Shown here: piece by piece, positions 54,008-62,035 of the stretch
How the letters are laid out: each line of letters begins with the position of its first letter
How positions within the stretch are numbered: position 1 is the first letter of the stretch
Origin: Chryseobacterium ginsenosidimutans
Lineage (GTDB): Bacteria; Bacteroidota; Bacteroidia; Flavobacteriales; Weeksellaceae
Length of the DNA: 64,000 nt
NCBI RefSeq assembly: GCF_030823405.1
Contig: NZ_JAUSXC010000001.1
Coordinates: forward strand, 3,889,001-3,953,000
Direction of reading: 5' to 3'
Notes under the pieces: model-generated
Databases searched by the model: none
Told to the model about the DNA's origin: nothing
The model's input: the letters and a program-made list of their open reading frames with translations, nothing else
Translations under genes and position numbers: made by a program

Positions 54008-55255
54008 ATGAAATCATTTGTAGAATATTCATCAGATTCAGATTTTTCAATACATAATATTCCGTTCGGAGTAGCAGTTTTCAACAAAGAATATATAAGC
54101 TGTTGTACCAGAGTCGGAGATCAGATAATTGATCTTGCAACGTTGTATGACTTGAGTTATTTTGAAGATATTGAAGGTCTGGACGACAATATTTTTGAAG
54201 CTTATACCCTAAACGAATTTATTGAATTAGGTAAGCCTATCACCAATGCAGTTCGCACAAAAATTCAGGAACTCTTGCAGGAAGGATCTATTTTATCGAA
54301 AGATGAAAAAACCATTGAAGCCGCCTTCTATGACTTAGATCAGGTAAAAATGATGATGCCGGTTCATATTCCGAACTATACAGATTTTTACAGCAGTATT
54401 GAACATGCAACTAATGTCGGAAAAATGTTTAGAGATCCTGCAAACGCATTGTTACCAAACTGGAAACATATGCCTGTAGGATATCATGGAAGAGCTTCAT
54501 CAATTGTAGTTTCAGGAACTGATATCAACCGTCCTAAAGGTCAGACAAAACCTGCAGATGCAGAAAAACCGGTTTTCGGACCTTCAAAACAATTGGATTT
54601 CGAATTGGAAATGGCTTTCATCATCAACAAAAATACAGACATGGGTGAAAGTATTTCTACAACAGAAGCAGAAGATGCTATTTTTGGAATGGTAGTCTTC
54701 AACGACTGGTCTGCAAGAGATATTCAGTCTTGGGAATATGTTCCGCTAGGACCATTTTTGGGCAAAAACTTTGGTTCATCAGTTTCTCCTTGGGTTGTAA
54801 CGCTGGAGGCTTTAGAACCATTCAGAACAGCTTCTCCTAAACAGGATCCTGAAGTTTTAGACTATCTTAAATTTGAAGGAGATAAAAATTATGATATTAA
54901 TTTGGAGGTTTATTTACAACCGGAAAATAGTGAAGAAAATTTAATTTCTGAAAGTAATTATAAATTCATGTACTGGAATATGGCTCAGCAACTGGCTCAC
55001 CACACAGTAAACGGTTGTAACGTTGAGGTTGGTGACATGTATGCAAGTGGAACTATTTCAGGGAGCGATCCAAAATCTTTCGGTTCTATGCTTGAACTAA
55101 CTTGGAGAGGTCAAAACCCAATCCAATTAAGCAAAGGACAGGAAAGAAAATTCGTCGATGACAATGATACCGTTACCATGAAAGCATGGGCTGAAAAAGA
55201 CGGTGTAAGAGTTGGTTTCGGTGAAGTTTCCGGTAAAATCCTTCCTTCGATTTAA
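54008..55255 (+). CDS. fahA: Fumarylacetoacetase
   Basis: This 415-residue enzyme cleaves fumarylacetoacetate to fumarate and acetoacetate, the last step of tyrosine catabolism. The N-terminal SH3-like domain is followed by the FAH fold, with DFYSSIEHATNVG (~125), GYHGRASS (~157), LDFELEMAF (metal-ligand Glu residues ~195), and FNDWSARDIQ (~230). The maleylacetoacetate isomerase of the pathway is not in the window. Confidence 0.95.
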   Translation: MKSFVEYSSDSDFSIHNIPFGVAVFNKEYISCCTRVGDQIIDLATLYDLSYFEDIEGLDDNIFEAYTLNEFIELGKPITNAVRTKIQELLQEGSILSKDEKTIEAAFYDLDQVKMMMPVHIPNYTDFYSSIEHATNVGKMFRDPANALLPNWKHMPVGYHGRASSIVVSGTDINRPKGQTKPADAEKPVFGPSKQLDFELEMAFIINKNTDMGESISTTEAEDAIFGMVVFNDWSARDIQSWEYVPLGPFLGKNFGSSVSPWVVTLEALEPFRTASPKQDPEVLDYLKFEGDKNYDINLEVYLQPENSEENLISESNYKFMYWNMAQQLAHHTVNGCNVEVGDMYASGTISGSDPKSFGSMLELTWRGQNPIQLSKGQERKFVDDNDTVTMKAWAEKDGVRVGFGEVSGKILPSI

Positions 55256-55259
55256 AAAT

Positions 55260-55751
55260 TTAACCACAAAGTCACAAAAGATTTAATGATAACACAATCC
55301 CATTTGACCGACTTAACTTATAAGATAAATGGAGCTTGCATAGAAGTTCACAAAATTTTAGGAGCAGGTTTGCTAGAAAGTGTTTATCATAAATGTTTGG
55401 AAGAAGAATTCAGATTAAGAAATATCAATTTTAAGTCTGAATTCAAGATTCCTCTTATTTATAAAGGAAAACAAATTAACTGTGATTTCTTTTGTGATTT
55501 TTTAGTTGAAGATTCAATTGTTGTTGAATTAAAATCAGTAAAAGAGCTAAATGAAATTCATCGTGCTCAAGTTTTAAATTATATTAATTTAATGAAAAAA
55601 CCCAAAGGAATATTAGTAAATTTTAATGTAAAGAATTTATACCATCATGGTCAGGAAACTTTTGTAAATAAATATTACGATATGCTTTTTTGATACTAAA
55701 AGAGTTAAAAATTTCAACTTTAAAATTAGCTTTTATGGCTTTTGTGGTTAA
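55260..55751. repeat. Inverted-repeat-bounded cassette containing the GxxExxY gene
   Basis: The left end TTAACCACAAAGTCACAAAAG (55260 onward) and the reverse complement of the right end (55730-55751) match at all but two positions and one indel. They bracket the GxxExxY gene with only 5 bp before its start codon. The right end is 7 bp from the flavin reductase start. The cassette is thus inserted cleanly between two genes of the tyrosine region. Repeat ends of the same kind recur at 57504-57765. Confidence 0.6.
55286..55693 (+). CDS. GxxExxY-family protein (PD-(D/E)XK nuclease-like)
   Basis: This 135-residue protein has the diagnostic GxxExxY motif in GAGLLESVYHKCL (~30-42). Next come a Cys-flanked beta segment (INCDFFCDFLVEDSIVVELKS) written here as CDFFCDF and VVELKSVKE, and a Gln/Asn motif (AQVLNYINLMK). 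Asp in the CDF segment and E-x-K in VELKS have the layout of a PD-(D/E)XK nuclease. The family is scattered among bacteria in a pattern that suggests transfer; function is unproven. Terminal inverted repeats surround it (see 55260-55751). Confidence 0.85.
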   Translation: MITQSHLTDLTYKINGACIEVHKILGAGLLESVYHKCLEEEFRLRNINFKSEFKIPLIYKGKQINCDFFCDFLVEDSIVVELKSVKELNEIHRAQVLNYINLMKKPKGILVNFNVKNLYHHGQETFVNKYYDMLF

Positions 55752-55758
55752 TTAAAAA

Positions 55759-56580
55759 ATGAAAACAGTAATCCCATCTGAAATAACTCCTGTACAACTG
55801 CAACTTGTCATGCAAACTGCCGTCTCACCGCGTCCGATTGCTTTGGCTTCAACAGTTGACAGAAATGGTGTTATTAATTTATCGCCATTCAGTTTTTTTA
55901 ATATGTTCAGTACAGTTCCTCCGATTTTGATTTTTTCACCATCAAGAAGAGTTCGTGACAACACGACAAAACATACACTGGAAAACATATTGGAAACTTC
56001 TGAAGTTGTAATAGGAACGGTAAATTTCCCAATTGTACAGCAGATTTCTCTGGCTTCAACAGAATACGGAGACGGAGTTAATGAGTTTATCAAGTCTGGA
56101 CTGACCATGAAAGATGCCGATTTGGTTAAGCCTAAATTAATTGAAGAATGTCCTGTCAATTTCGAATGTAAAGTTTTAGAAGTAAAATCTTTGGGCGATC
56201 AGGGCGGCGCGGGGAATCTGGTTATTTGTGAAGTTCAGAAAATTCATATCAGAGAAGAGTATTTGAATGACGAAGGAAATTTAGATCAGGCAAAACTGGA
56301 TATGGTGGCTCGTTTGGGAGGAAATTGGTATTCAAAAAATAATGAAGATAATCTTTTTGAAGTTCCAAAACCATTGGTTACAAAAGGAATTGGTTTCGAT
56401 CTTCTTCCTGACACTATAAAATACAGCAAAGTCTTTACAGGAAACGATTTGGGAATGCTTGCCAATGTTGAGGTTTTACCTTCAGAAAATTGTCATGCAG
56501 ATGAAAGTATTCATCAGAATGCTCAGAAATTATTACTGGAAAGTAAGATTGATGAAGCCTGGAAAATTTTAATTAAATAA
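55759..56580 (+). CDS. Flavin reductase family protein
   Basis: This 273-residue protein has the FMN-binding split-barrel of the flavin reductase/DIM6-NTAB family: AVSPRPIALASTVDRNG, NLSPFSFFNMFS and PPILIFSPSRR. The C-terminal ~90 residues are less typical. It may supply reduced flavin to a monooxygenase or act on aromatic compounds, given the homogentisate context. Confidence 0.87.
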   Translation: MKTVIPSEITPVQLQLVMQTAVSPRPIALASTVDRNGVINLSPFSFFNMFSTVPPILIFSPSRRVRDNTTKHTLENILETSEVVIGTVNFPIVQQISLASTEYGDGVNEFIKSGLTMKDADLVKPKLIEECPVNFECKVLEVKSLGDQGGAGNLVICEVQKIHIREEYLNDEGNLDQAKLDMVARLGGNWYSKNNEDNLFEVPKPLVTKGIGFDLLPDTIKYSKVFTGNDLGMLANVEVLPSENCHADESIHQNAQKLLLESKIDEAWKILIK

Positions 56581-56602
56581 TTTCAAATTATACTTAAAAA
56601 TA

Positions 56603-56628
56603 AAAGGAGTGAAAATTTTCACTCCTTT
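56603..56628. terminator. Bidirectional terminator between convergent genes
   Basis: A perfect 26-bp palindrome that can form a stem of up to 13 bp lies between the flavin reductase gene (+) and the hydrolase gene (-). Confidence 0.82.
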
Positions 56629-56630
56629 CT

Positions 56631-57479
56631 TTATTCATTTACAATTTTTTCTTTGATAAATTCAATACACTTTTCTGTAACTTCATTCAAATCTTTGGGT
56701 AAATAGCCCTCTTCCCAAGGTTCTTTTGCTCCGAAAGTATGATTTGCATTTTCCACTAAATATAATTCCGAATTGGGGTTTAAAATATGAAGATGCTCAG
56801 CATTTTTTGCATCTACACTTTCATCATTTGTCCCATGAATAATTAAAACATGGGCTTTTGCCATTTCTATAGCTCTTTCAACATCAAATCGATGTTCATT
56901 TTTTTTAAAATCTTCATAAAACTGATAATAATGAGGCATTTCCTGTTTCGTTCTTCCGTTTACAACATAATAAACTCCTTCTTTCTTCCAGTTTTCGAAA
57001 GCTTCATTTTTTGGGAAACGATCCAATGTATCGACACTTGCCAAAGTGATCAAACCGTTGATTCTTTCGTCTTCATAGGTTTTAATAATAGAAATCCCAC
57101 CACCTCTGCTGTGACCGATCAAAATTATTTTCTGATCATCAACTTTTTCATTTGTAACGAAATAATCAATCACAACGCCTAAATCAGAAAGTTCTTTTGA
57201 GTAATTATTATTCCCGAAAGCTTCCAAATCAGCAAAATGATGAGGACTTTCAACCGTTGTTCCGTTATGAGAAAAATTAAATTTAAAAAAGAAAAAACCG
57301 GCTTCTGCAAACTTTTCAGCCATTAAATCCCAAGCTCCCCAATCTTTATATCCTTTGTAACCATGAACAAAAATGACTAAGGGTAACTTTTTTTCTGTTT
57401 CAGGATAATAAGCATCAGCAAGAAAATCTCTGGTTTCAGGATTTGAGACGATAATATTTTGCTTTTTTGTGATCTTCAT
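56631..57479 (-). CDS. Alpha/beta hydrolase (dienelactone-hydrolase-like/acyl peptidase-like)
   Basis: This 282-residue cytoplasmic hydrolase has the oxyanion motif VIFVHGYKGYKDWGAW, nucleophile elbow GHSRGGG (Ser near 130), Asp in HGTNDESV and His in NANHTFG. I chose the ATG at 57479 (MKITKKQN); an upstream start at 57518 adds Asn/Lys-rich leader-like residues. Substrate unknown. Confidence 0.85.
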   Translation of the reverse strand: MKITKKQNIIVSNPETRDFLADAYYPETEKKLPLVIFVHGYKGYKDWGAWDLMAEKFAEAGFFFFKFNFSHNGTTVESPHHFADLEAFGNNNYSKELSDLGVVIDYFVTNEKVDDQKIILIGHSRGGGISIIKTYEDERINGLITLASVDTLDRFPKNEAFENWKKEGVYYVVNGRTKQEMPHYYQFYEDFKKNEHRFDVERAIEMAKAHVLIIHGTNDESVDAKNAEHLHILNPNSELYLVENANHTFGAKEPWEEGYLPKDLNEVTEKCIEFIKEKIVNE

Positions 57480-57503
57480 ATTTTGGTTTTTGTTATATTT
57501 CTT

Positions 57504-57765
57504 GTTGGTTAATTGCAAAGGCGCAAAGTTTTTATTTTAATTTACGTTTTAAGGCGCAAGAAAAATCAGATTTTCGACAATTTAATTATGTAATTTAACA
57601 TTAAGTTTGTCATTCCGTAGGAATCTCAACAGCAATGATATAAAGTGTAATTTAGATTCCTACGGAATGACAAACTCTACACATAAACTTCTACACAATC
57701 AATTTTTTATTTCAAATAAAATCCTTGCATCTTAAAATTATTTTGCGCTTTTGCGGTTAACCAAC
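57504..57765. repeat. Gene-less inverted-repeat element (MITE-like)
   Basis: The 25-bp ends (57504-57528 and the reverse complement of 57741-57765) match at 21 positions and share the TTAA..GCAAA.GCGCAAA core with the cassette at 55260-55751. Inside lies a second, perfect 23-bp inverted repeat (57604-57626 with 57654-57676). No ORF is present; this fills the 353-bp gap between 57479 and 57833. Confidence 0.55.
57604..57676. repeat. Perfect 23-bp inverted repeat (REP-like)
   Basis: The arms 57604-57626 and 57654-57676 are exact reverse complements around a 27-bp loop. The arm core GTCATTCCGTAGGAATCT recurs with changes at 45626-45692, and its GTCATTC part at 61829-62034. Confidence 0.75.
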
Positions 57766-57832
57766 GACCGTAATTTCACTTAAAAATATTAAAAATAGAA
57801 TTAAACACAAAGGAAAACCTTATTTTTGCTTC

Positions 57833-58606
57833 ATGTTGGACTTAAGAACGGTAACCGTGATGCGTTACATTCTGCCGCTTCGGGAAGGAGGTTCTCTTCC
57901 TGCGTTGGCAGAAGCTGATGATGATTTTAAATATGTTTTGAAATTCCGTGGCGCCGGTCATGGAGTTAAAATGCTGATTTCCGAATTATTAGGTGGGAAA
58001 ATCACTGAAGTGTTAGGATTAAAAATTCCAGAGTTGGTTTTTGCCAATCTTGATGTGGATTTCGGAAGAACTGAAGCCGATGAAGAAATTCAGGATTTAT
58101 TGAAGTTTTCTGAAGGTTTAAATCTCGGTTTACATTATTTATCAGAATCAATTGCTTATGATCCAAGTGTGAAAATCGATTCGCTTCTGGCTTCGAAAAT
58201 CGTTTGGCTGGATGCTTTTATTACCAATATCGATCGTACTTTCAAGAATACCAATCTTTTGATGTGGCATAAAGAATTGTGGGTAATTGATAATGGGGCT
58301 TCTTTCTATTTTCATCATTCGTGGCAGAATTTTGATACAGCTGCAAAAACTCCGTTTAAATATGTAAAGGACCACGTTTTATTGCCTCAAGCTAAAATAC
58401 TGGATGAAGCTGATAAATTTGCAAAAAAAGTGTTAAATGATACTGTTTTCAGGGAAATTGTCAATCTGATTCCCGAAGACTGGCTGCATTGGAATGACGC
58501 AGATGAAACACCTGAAGAAATCCGTGAGATCTATTTCAACTTCCTGAAAACACGATTAGAAAATTCTGAAATCTTTTTAAACGAAGCCAAAAATGCAAGA
58601 GGATAA
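57833..58606 (+). CDS. HipA-like kinase
   Basis: This 257-residue kinase-fold protein of the HipA-like (HipA_2) family has an ATP-Lys candidate in YVLKFRG (~43), a catalytic loop WLDAFITNIDRTFKN (~125) and a metal-binding IDNGASF (~146). It is shorter than classical HipA. The next gene (DUF3037) overlaps its end by 14 bp. HipA_2-DUF3037 pairs recur in bacteria; a toxin-antitoxin or signalling role is unproven. Confidence 0.85.
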   Translation: MLDLRTVTVMRYILPLREGGSLPALAEADDDFKYVLKFRGAGHGVKMLISELLGGKITEVLGLKIPELVFANLDVDFGRTEADEEIQDLLKFSEGLNLGLHYLSESIAYDPSVKIDSLLASKIVWLDAFITNIDRTFKNTNLLMWHKELWVIDNGASFYFHHSWQNFDTAAKTPFKYVKDHVLLPQAKILDEADKFAKKVLNDTVFREIVNLIPEDWLHWNDADETPEEIREIYFNFLKTRLENSEIFLNEAKNARG

Positions 58607-58976
58607 AATTTACGAATATGCCGTGATACGGCTAGTTCCGAAGGTTGAAAGAGAAGAATTTTTCAATATCGGATTGGTGATGTTTTCAAAAAGAGAAAAA
58701 TTCATCAAGGCAGAATTTTACTTATGTCCAGATAAATTCAGATTAATGCAAAACAAACTTGATTATGACGATATTATTCAGAATCTCGAAAGCTTTAAAA
58801 AAATCGCAGAAGGAAGTAAAGATGGCGGACCAATTGCCCTACTCGAAATTCCTGAAAGATTCCGTTGGCTTACAGCTTTAAGAAGCTCTGTTGTTCAGAC
58901 TTCAAGACCTCACCCTGGGAAATCTAAGGATTTAGAAAAAACTTTTGGTAAACTTTTTGAAGAGTTAGTAAAATAA
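58593..58976 (+). CDS. DUF3037 protein
   Basis: This 127-residue protein has the DUF3037 start YEYAVIRLVPKVEREEFFNIGLVMF. It is translationally coupled to the HipA-like kinase gene (14-bp overlap). Its role is unknown, but the pairing suggests a partner or regulator of the kinase. Confidence 0.87.
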   Translation: MQEDKIYEYAVIRLVPKVEREEFFNIGLVMFSKREKFIKAEFYLCPDKFRLMQNKLDYDDIIQNLESFKKIAEGSKDGGPIALLEIPERFRWLTALRSSVVQTSRPHPGKSKDLEKTFGKLFEELVK

Positions 58977-58996
58977 TACTACTTCAAAAATATTCT

Positions 58997-60022
58997 ATGA
59001 AATCATTTAATCAAAGTATAGCTTACAGGTTTTCGATAAGCCTGTTTTTTATTTTATTTTTAAGTTTATTCAATTTAAGTTATTCTCAATCCCCGATTGA
59101 CGCCAATGCTCAATCTCCTGCAAGTACTATTCTTCCTGAAAAAGCAATGTTTTTGGAAAATATTCCTTACAAAAAAGATAATACAGGAAATCCGGTTCTT
59201 TTGGATATTTATGAGCCAAAAAAACTGACTTCTGAAAAACTTCCTGTGGTAATCTATGTGCACGGCGGAGCATGGGCAAAAGGTGATAAAATAGTGAGAA
59301 CCGACAGCTATATTGAAAGTTTTATATTGAAGTTAGTAGAAAAAAATTACGTCGTTATCAGCATTGATTATACCTTGGTGAGTGAAAATGTACATTTTCC
59401 AGAACCCATTCAAGACACCAAAGATGCTGTAAAATGGGTAAGAAAAAACGCGGAAAAATACAATTTTGACGTTAATAATATTGGTTATTTCGGAGCTTCA
59501 TCAGGTGCTCATTTGTCGATGCTTGCCGCTTATTCTAATGATACCGATTATATGGGAAGTCCAGATCTTTCATCTTATTCAGGAAAGGTGAATTATGTGG
59601 TGAGTAATTTCGGACCGACAGATTTAAATAAACTTTTACATACAAGATTAGGCAAAGTTCCTGTCTCTATTGTCGGACTTTTCTTTAAGCCTATCGTTGA
59701 AATCAGACAAAAGTTAGTATTTGGAATTTCGGGATATGATATTAAAAAAGATAAAAGAAAAGCGGTTGATTACTTAAAAACAGTCTCTCCGATAAATGAT
59801 GTCGAAAATGCTGTGCCTACTTTTATTCTTCACGGAGATAAAGATAAGGTTGCTCCTATCAATCATTCAAAAAGGCTGGTCAGAAAACTCAAAAAACAAA
59901 ATATCGAGACTTCATTAATTGTTGTTAAAGATGGTGTTCATGGTTTTGGAACAACCGATAAAACATATATGAATCAACTTAATGATGACATGGTCAGTTT
60001 CATCGTTTCGCACAAAAAATGA
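58997..60022 (+). CDS. Exported alpha/beta-hydrolase esterase
   Basis: This 341-residue protein has a signal peptide ending YSQ (~30). The HGG oxyanion motif is in VYVHGGAWAKGD, the Ser elbow is GASSGAHLS (~160), and the C-terminal Asp and His are in HGDKDKV and GVHGFG. It is a carboxylesterase/BD-FAE-like enzyme with an unknown substrate. Confidence 0.86.
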   Translation: MKSFNQSIAYRFSISLFFILFLSLFNLSYSQSPIDANAQSPASTILPEKAMFLENIPYKKDNTGNPVLLDIYEPKKLTSEKLPVVIYVHGGAWAKGDKIVRTDSYIESFILKLVEKNYVVISIDYTLVSENVHFPEPIQDTKDAVKWVRKNAEKYNFDVNNIGYFGASSGAHLSMLAAYSNDTDYMGSPDLSSYSGKVNYVVSNFGPTDLNKLLHTRLGKVPVSIVGLFFKPIVEIRQKLVFGISGYDIKKDKRKAVDYLKTVSPINDVENAVPTFILHGDKDKVAPINHSKRLVRKLKKQNIETSLIVVKDGVHGFGTTDKTYMNQLNDDMVSFIVSHKK

Positions 60023-60110
60023 TAAGGAAAATTTATTTATTCAAAGCAAAAACCGATTATTATCAGAATGGATGATATTTTATGGGAAAAAGCTGATTAA
60101 AACATCAACT

Positions 60111-60872
60111 TTAATTAATCGGTTCATCATACAGCTGGCTTCCCCAAAAATGTATATCTCTTTCGGGCAAACCTGAATGATAAAAAATTTCTTTTACCTC
60201 TTCTATAATTTTTGCCACTGCATTAGGATCGGAAGTTCTGATTCTGGTTTCATGATTTTCTTTCACTCCGCTTCCAGTGAAGTTGAGAGAGCCCAGATAG
60301 GCAATCTCATCATCAATAATATAAATTTTACTGTGAATGAAAGTTTTATTAGAAGAATTGCCGCTATTGGGTGAGACAAAAACTTTAAACGGAAAAAGCT
60401 GTTTGTAGGTGTAATGATAAACTTTCGTTTTTTTAATTTTTTTCACAATAGAATCTCTCACAAAAAACATCAAAGCAACAACAATAAACCCATAAACAAA
60501 TTTAAAGTTATTTAAAAGATACATCAACGGAAGCAAAACTAAACCAAGCCCTATCATTGCAAAAAGTAACGTTCCGGAAAAACTCCTAAGATTATCCCTT
60601 GTTTGTTTTGCTTTCTCATCAATACGTTTATGTTGAATGATAAGCTTATGAATATTCTTGTCGTATCCATAAAAATCTTCAATTTCATCGCTGGTAATCA
60701 ATCTGATTTTTATTCCCCTTGAATGAAGATGAATGAGTTCCTTTATCAAAAAAGGCGAAAGATAAGGAGAAACAATTTTCACATTTTTCTGAGCATTTCT
60801 TATTTCCTGCATCATCTTTGCACCGGCACTTTTTCCTATATAAATATCGCAGACAGCATTGTTATAAAACAT
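60111..60872 (-). CDS. Phospholipase D-like protein with a single HKD motif and internal membrane segment
   Basis: This 253-residue protein has one complete HKD motif, HSKIYIIDD with GSLNFTG (~182-200). The N-terminal half resembles a PLD domain (KNVKIVSPYLSPFL) but lacks HxKxxxxD. Between them two hydrophobic helices (~110-150) anchor it in the membrane. A single-HKD protein would need to dimerise to be active, as in Nuc-type nucleases. The role is unknown. Confidence 0.8.
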   Translation of the reverse strand: MFYNNAVCDIYIGKSAGAKMMQEIRNAQKNVKIVSPYLSPFLIKELIHLHSRGIKIRLITSDEIEDFYGYDKNIHKLIIQHKRIDEKAKQTRDNLRSFSGTLLFAMIGLGLVLLPLMYLLNNFKFVYGFIVVALMFFVRDSIVKKIKKTKVYHYTYKQLFPFKVFVSPNSGNSSNKTFIHSKIYIIDDEIAYLGSLNFTGSGVKENHETRIRTSDPNAVAKIIEEVKEIFYHSGLPERDIHFWGSQLYDEPIN

Positions 60873-60968
60873 ATTTTCGAAATAATTTAATTCACTTAAA
60901 ATAAAAAACTTTGCAAGATAAAACCTGCAAAGTAATTTTTGTATAAAATTGATAACTATTTATTAAAA

Positions 60969-61790
60969 TTATTTTCTTTTAAGCTTTTCAATTCTCTTTA
61001 TTTCATTTAATAGAAGTGGAAATGCAGGTTGCGCCATTCCTCCGTGATCAAAACCCTGAAGCTCATACAAAGTCGTGTCTTTATGACCTTTCAGTTTCAT
61101 CATTCGGGCCATATAAGCGTTTTCTTCATATCTGCCCAGCAATTCTTTTTCACGATCGCCTGTTATCAGGAGTAATGGCGGTGCATCGGATCTGATAAAA
61201 TGAAGCGGCGCCATTTCGTCAATTCTTGCATCAAGTTCGTCAATTCCTTTTTCTTTTCTGGTTGTAAAATGGGAAATCATTTGCCCGCTGAAAGGAATAA
61301 TTCCCGCAAATTTATTAGCATCAATTCCGTATTTATTTAAGTAAGATTTGTCTAAACCCACCATAATAGCAAGATAACCTCCGGCAGAATGCCCTGAAAT
61401 AAAGATTAAATCTTCACTACCACCATAATTTTTAATATTTTTAAAAACCCAGGCTGTAGCAGCAGCTGCATCTTCAATATATTTCGGAGCATTTACTTTG
61501 GGTGAAAGTCTATAATTCACACCGATTACAGCGATCCCTTTGTTTTTTAATTCTTCCGGAATTTCTTTTTGTCCGCCCGTTAAACCTCCGCCATGAAACC
61601 AGATGACAGTCGGAAAATTTTTCACATTTTTCGGAATATAAATATCCAACACACATCTTTCATTGATGTAAGCATCAGATTTATTGGTTTTTTCATCATA
61701 ATAATGAATGTTATTTTCCGTACGATATTCCTGAGAGAGAAGTAGATTTGAAAATAGAATTATAATTAAAAATATCAGAACCTTTTTCAT
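60969..61790 (-). CDS. Exported alpha/beta-hydrolase esterase
   Basis: This 273-residue protein has a signal peptide (~1-19), the HGGG oxyanion motif in IWFHGGGLTGG, Ser elbow GHSAGGYLA (~134) and a C-terminal FDHGG. It is of the same broad carboxylesterase type as the protein coded at 58997-60022 but on the other strand. Confidence 0.86.
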   Translation of the reverse strand: MKKVLIFLIIILFSNLLLSQEYRTENNIHYYDEKTNKSDAYINERCVLDIYIPKNVKNFPTVIWFHGGGLTGGQKEIPEELKNKGIAVIGVNYRLSPKVNAPKYIEDAAAATAWVFKNIKNYGGSEDLIFISGHSAGGYLAIMVGLDKSYLNKYGIDANKFAGIIPFSGQMISHFTTRKEKGIDELDARIDEMAPLHFIRSDAPPLLLITGDREKELLGRYEENAYMARMMKLKGHKDTTLYELQGFDHGGMAQPAFPLLLNEIKRIEKLKRK

Positions 61791-61828
61791 TTTTGAAATC
61801 TTTTAATATTTAAATATACAAATTCACA

Positions 61829-62034
61829 TTGTGTCATTCTGAGTGATAAATGATTTTTTTATGTGAATTTTTAATTTAAAATTCACACAGATTTTACAAC
61901 TGTATTGATAATTGTGCATAGTTTTTGCCCAGTTTTATCCTGGTCAAGGTTTTTGATCCTTGATCAGGATCATTGGTATAATTTACGGGGAATAGTTTGA
62001 GATTGCTTCGTTACTTCGCTCCTCACAATGACAG
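61829..62034. repeat. Imperfect inverted-repeat intergenic element
   Basis: The ends TGTCATTCTGAG (from 61832) and the reverse complement of CCTCACAATGACA (62021-62033) are similar. An internal hairpin (61938-61970) has 13-bp arms with one mismatch. The GTCATTC end core is shared with the elements at 45626 and 57604. No gene is present. Confidence 0.5.
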
Positions 62035-62035
62035 A

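Noticed and set aside
55752..56159. 135-residue minus-strand ORF opposite the flavin reductase gene
   Set aside because: Shadow of the plus-strand frame, which has clear family motifs.
57833..58976. Classical HipBA toxin-antitoxin operon
   Set aside because: No HTH antitoxin gene is present, and the kinase is shorter than HipA; the partner is DUF3037.
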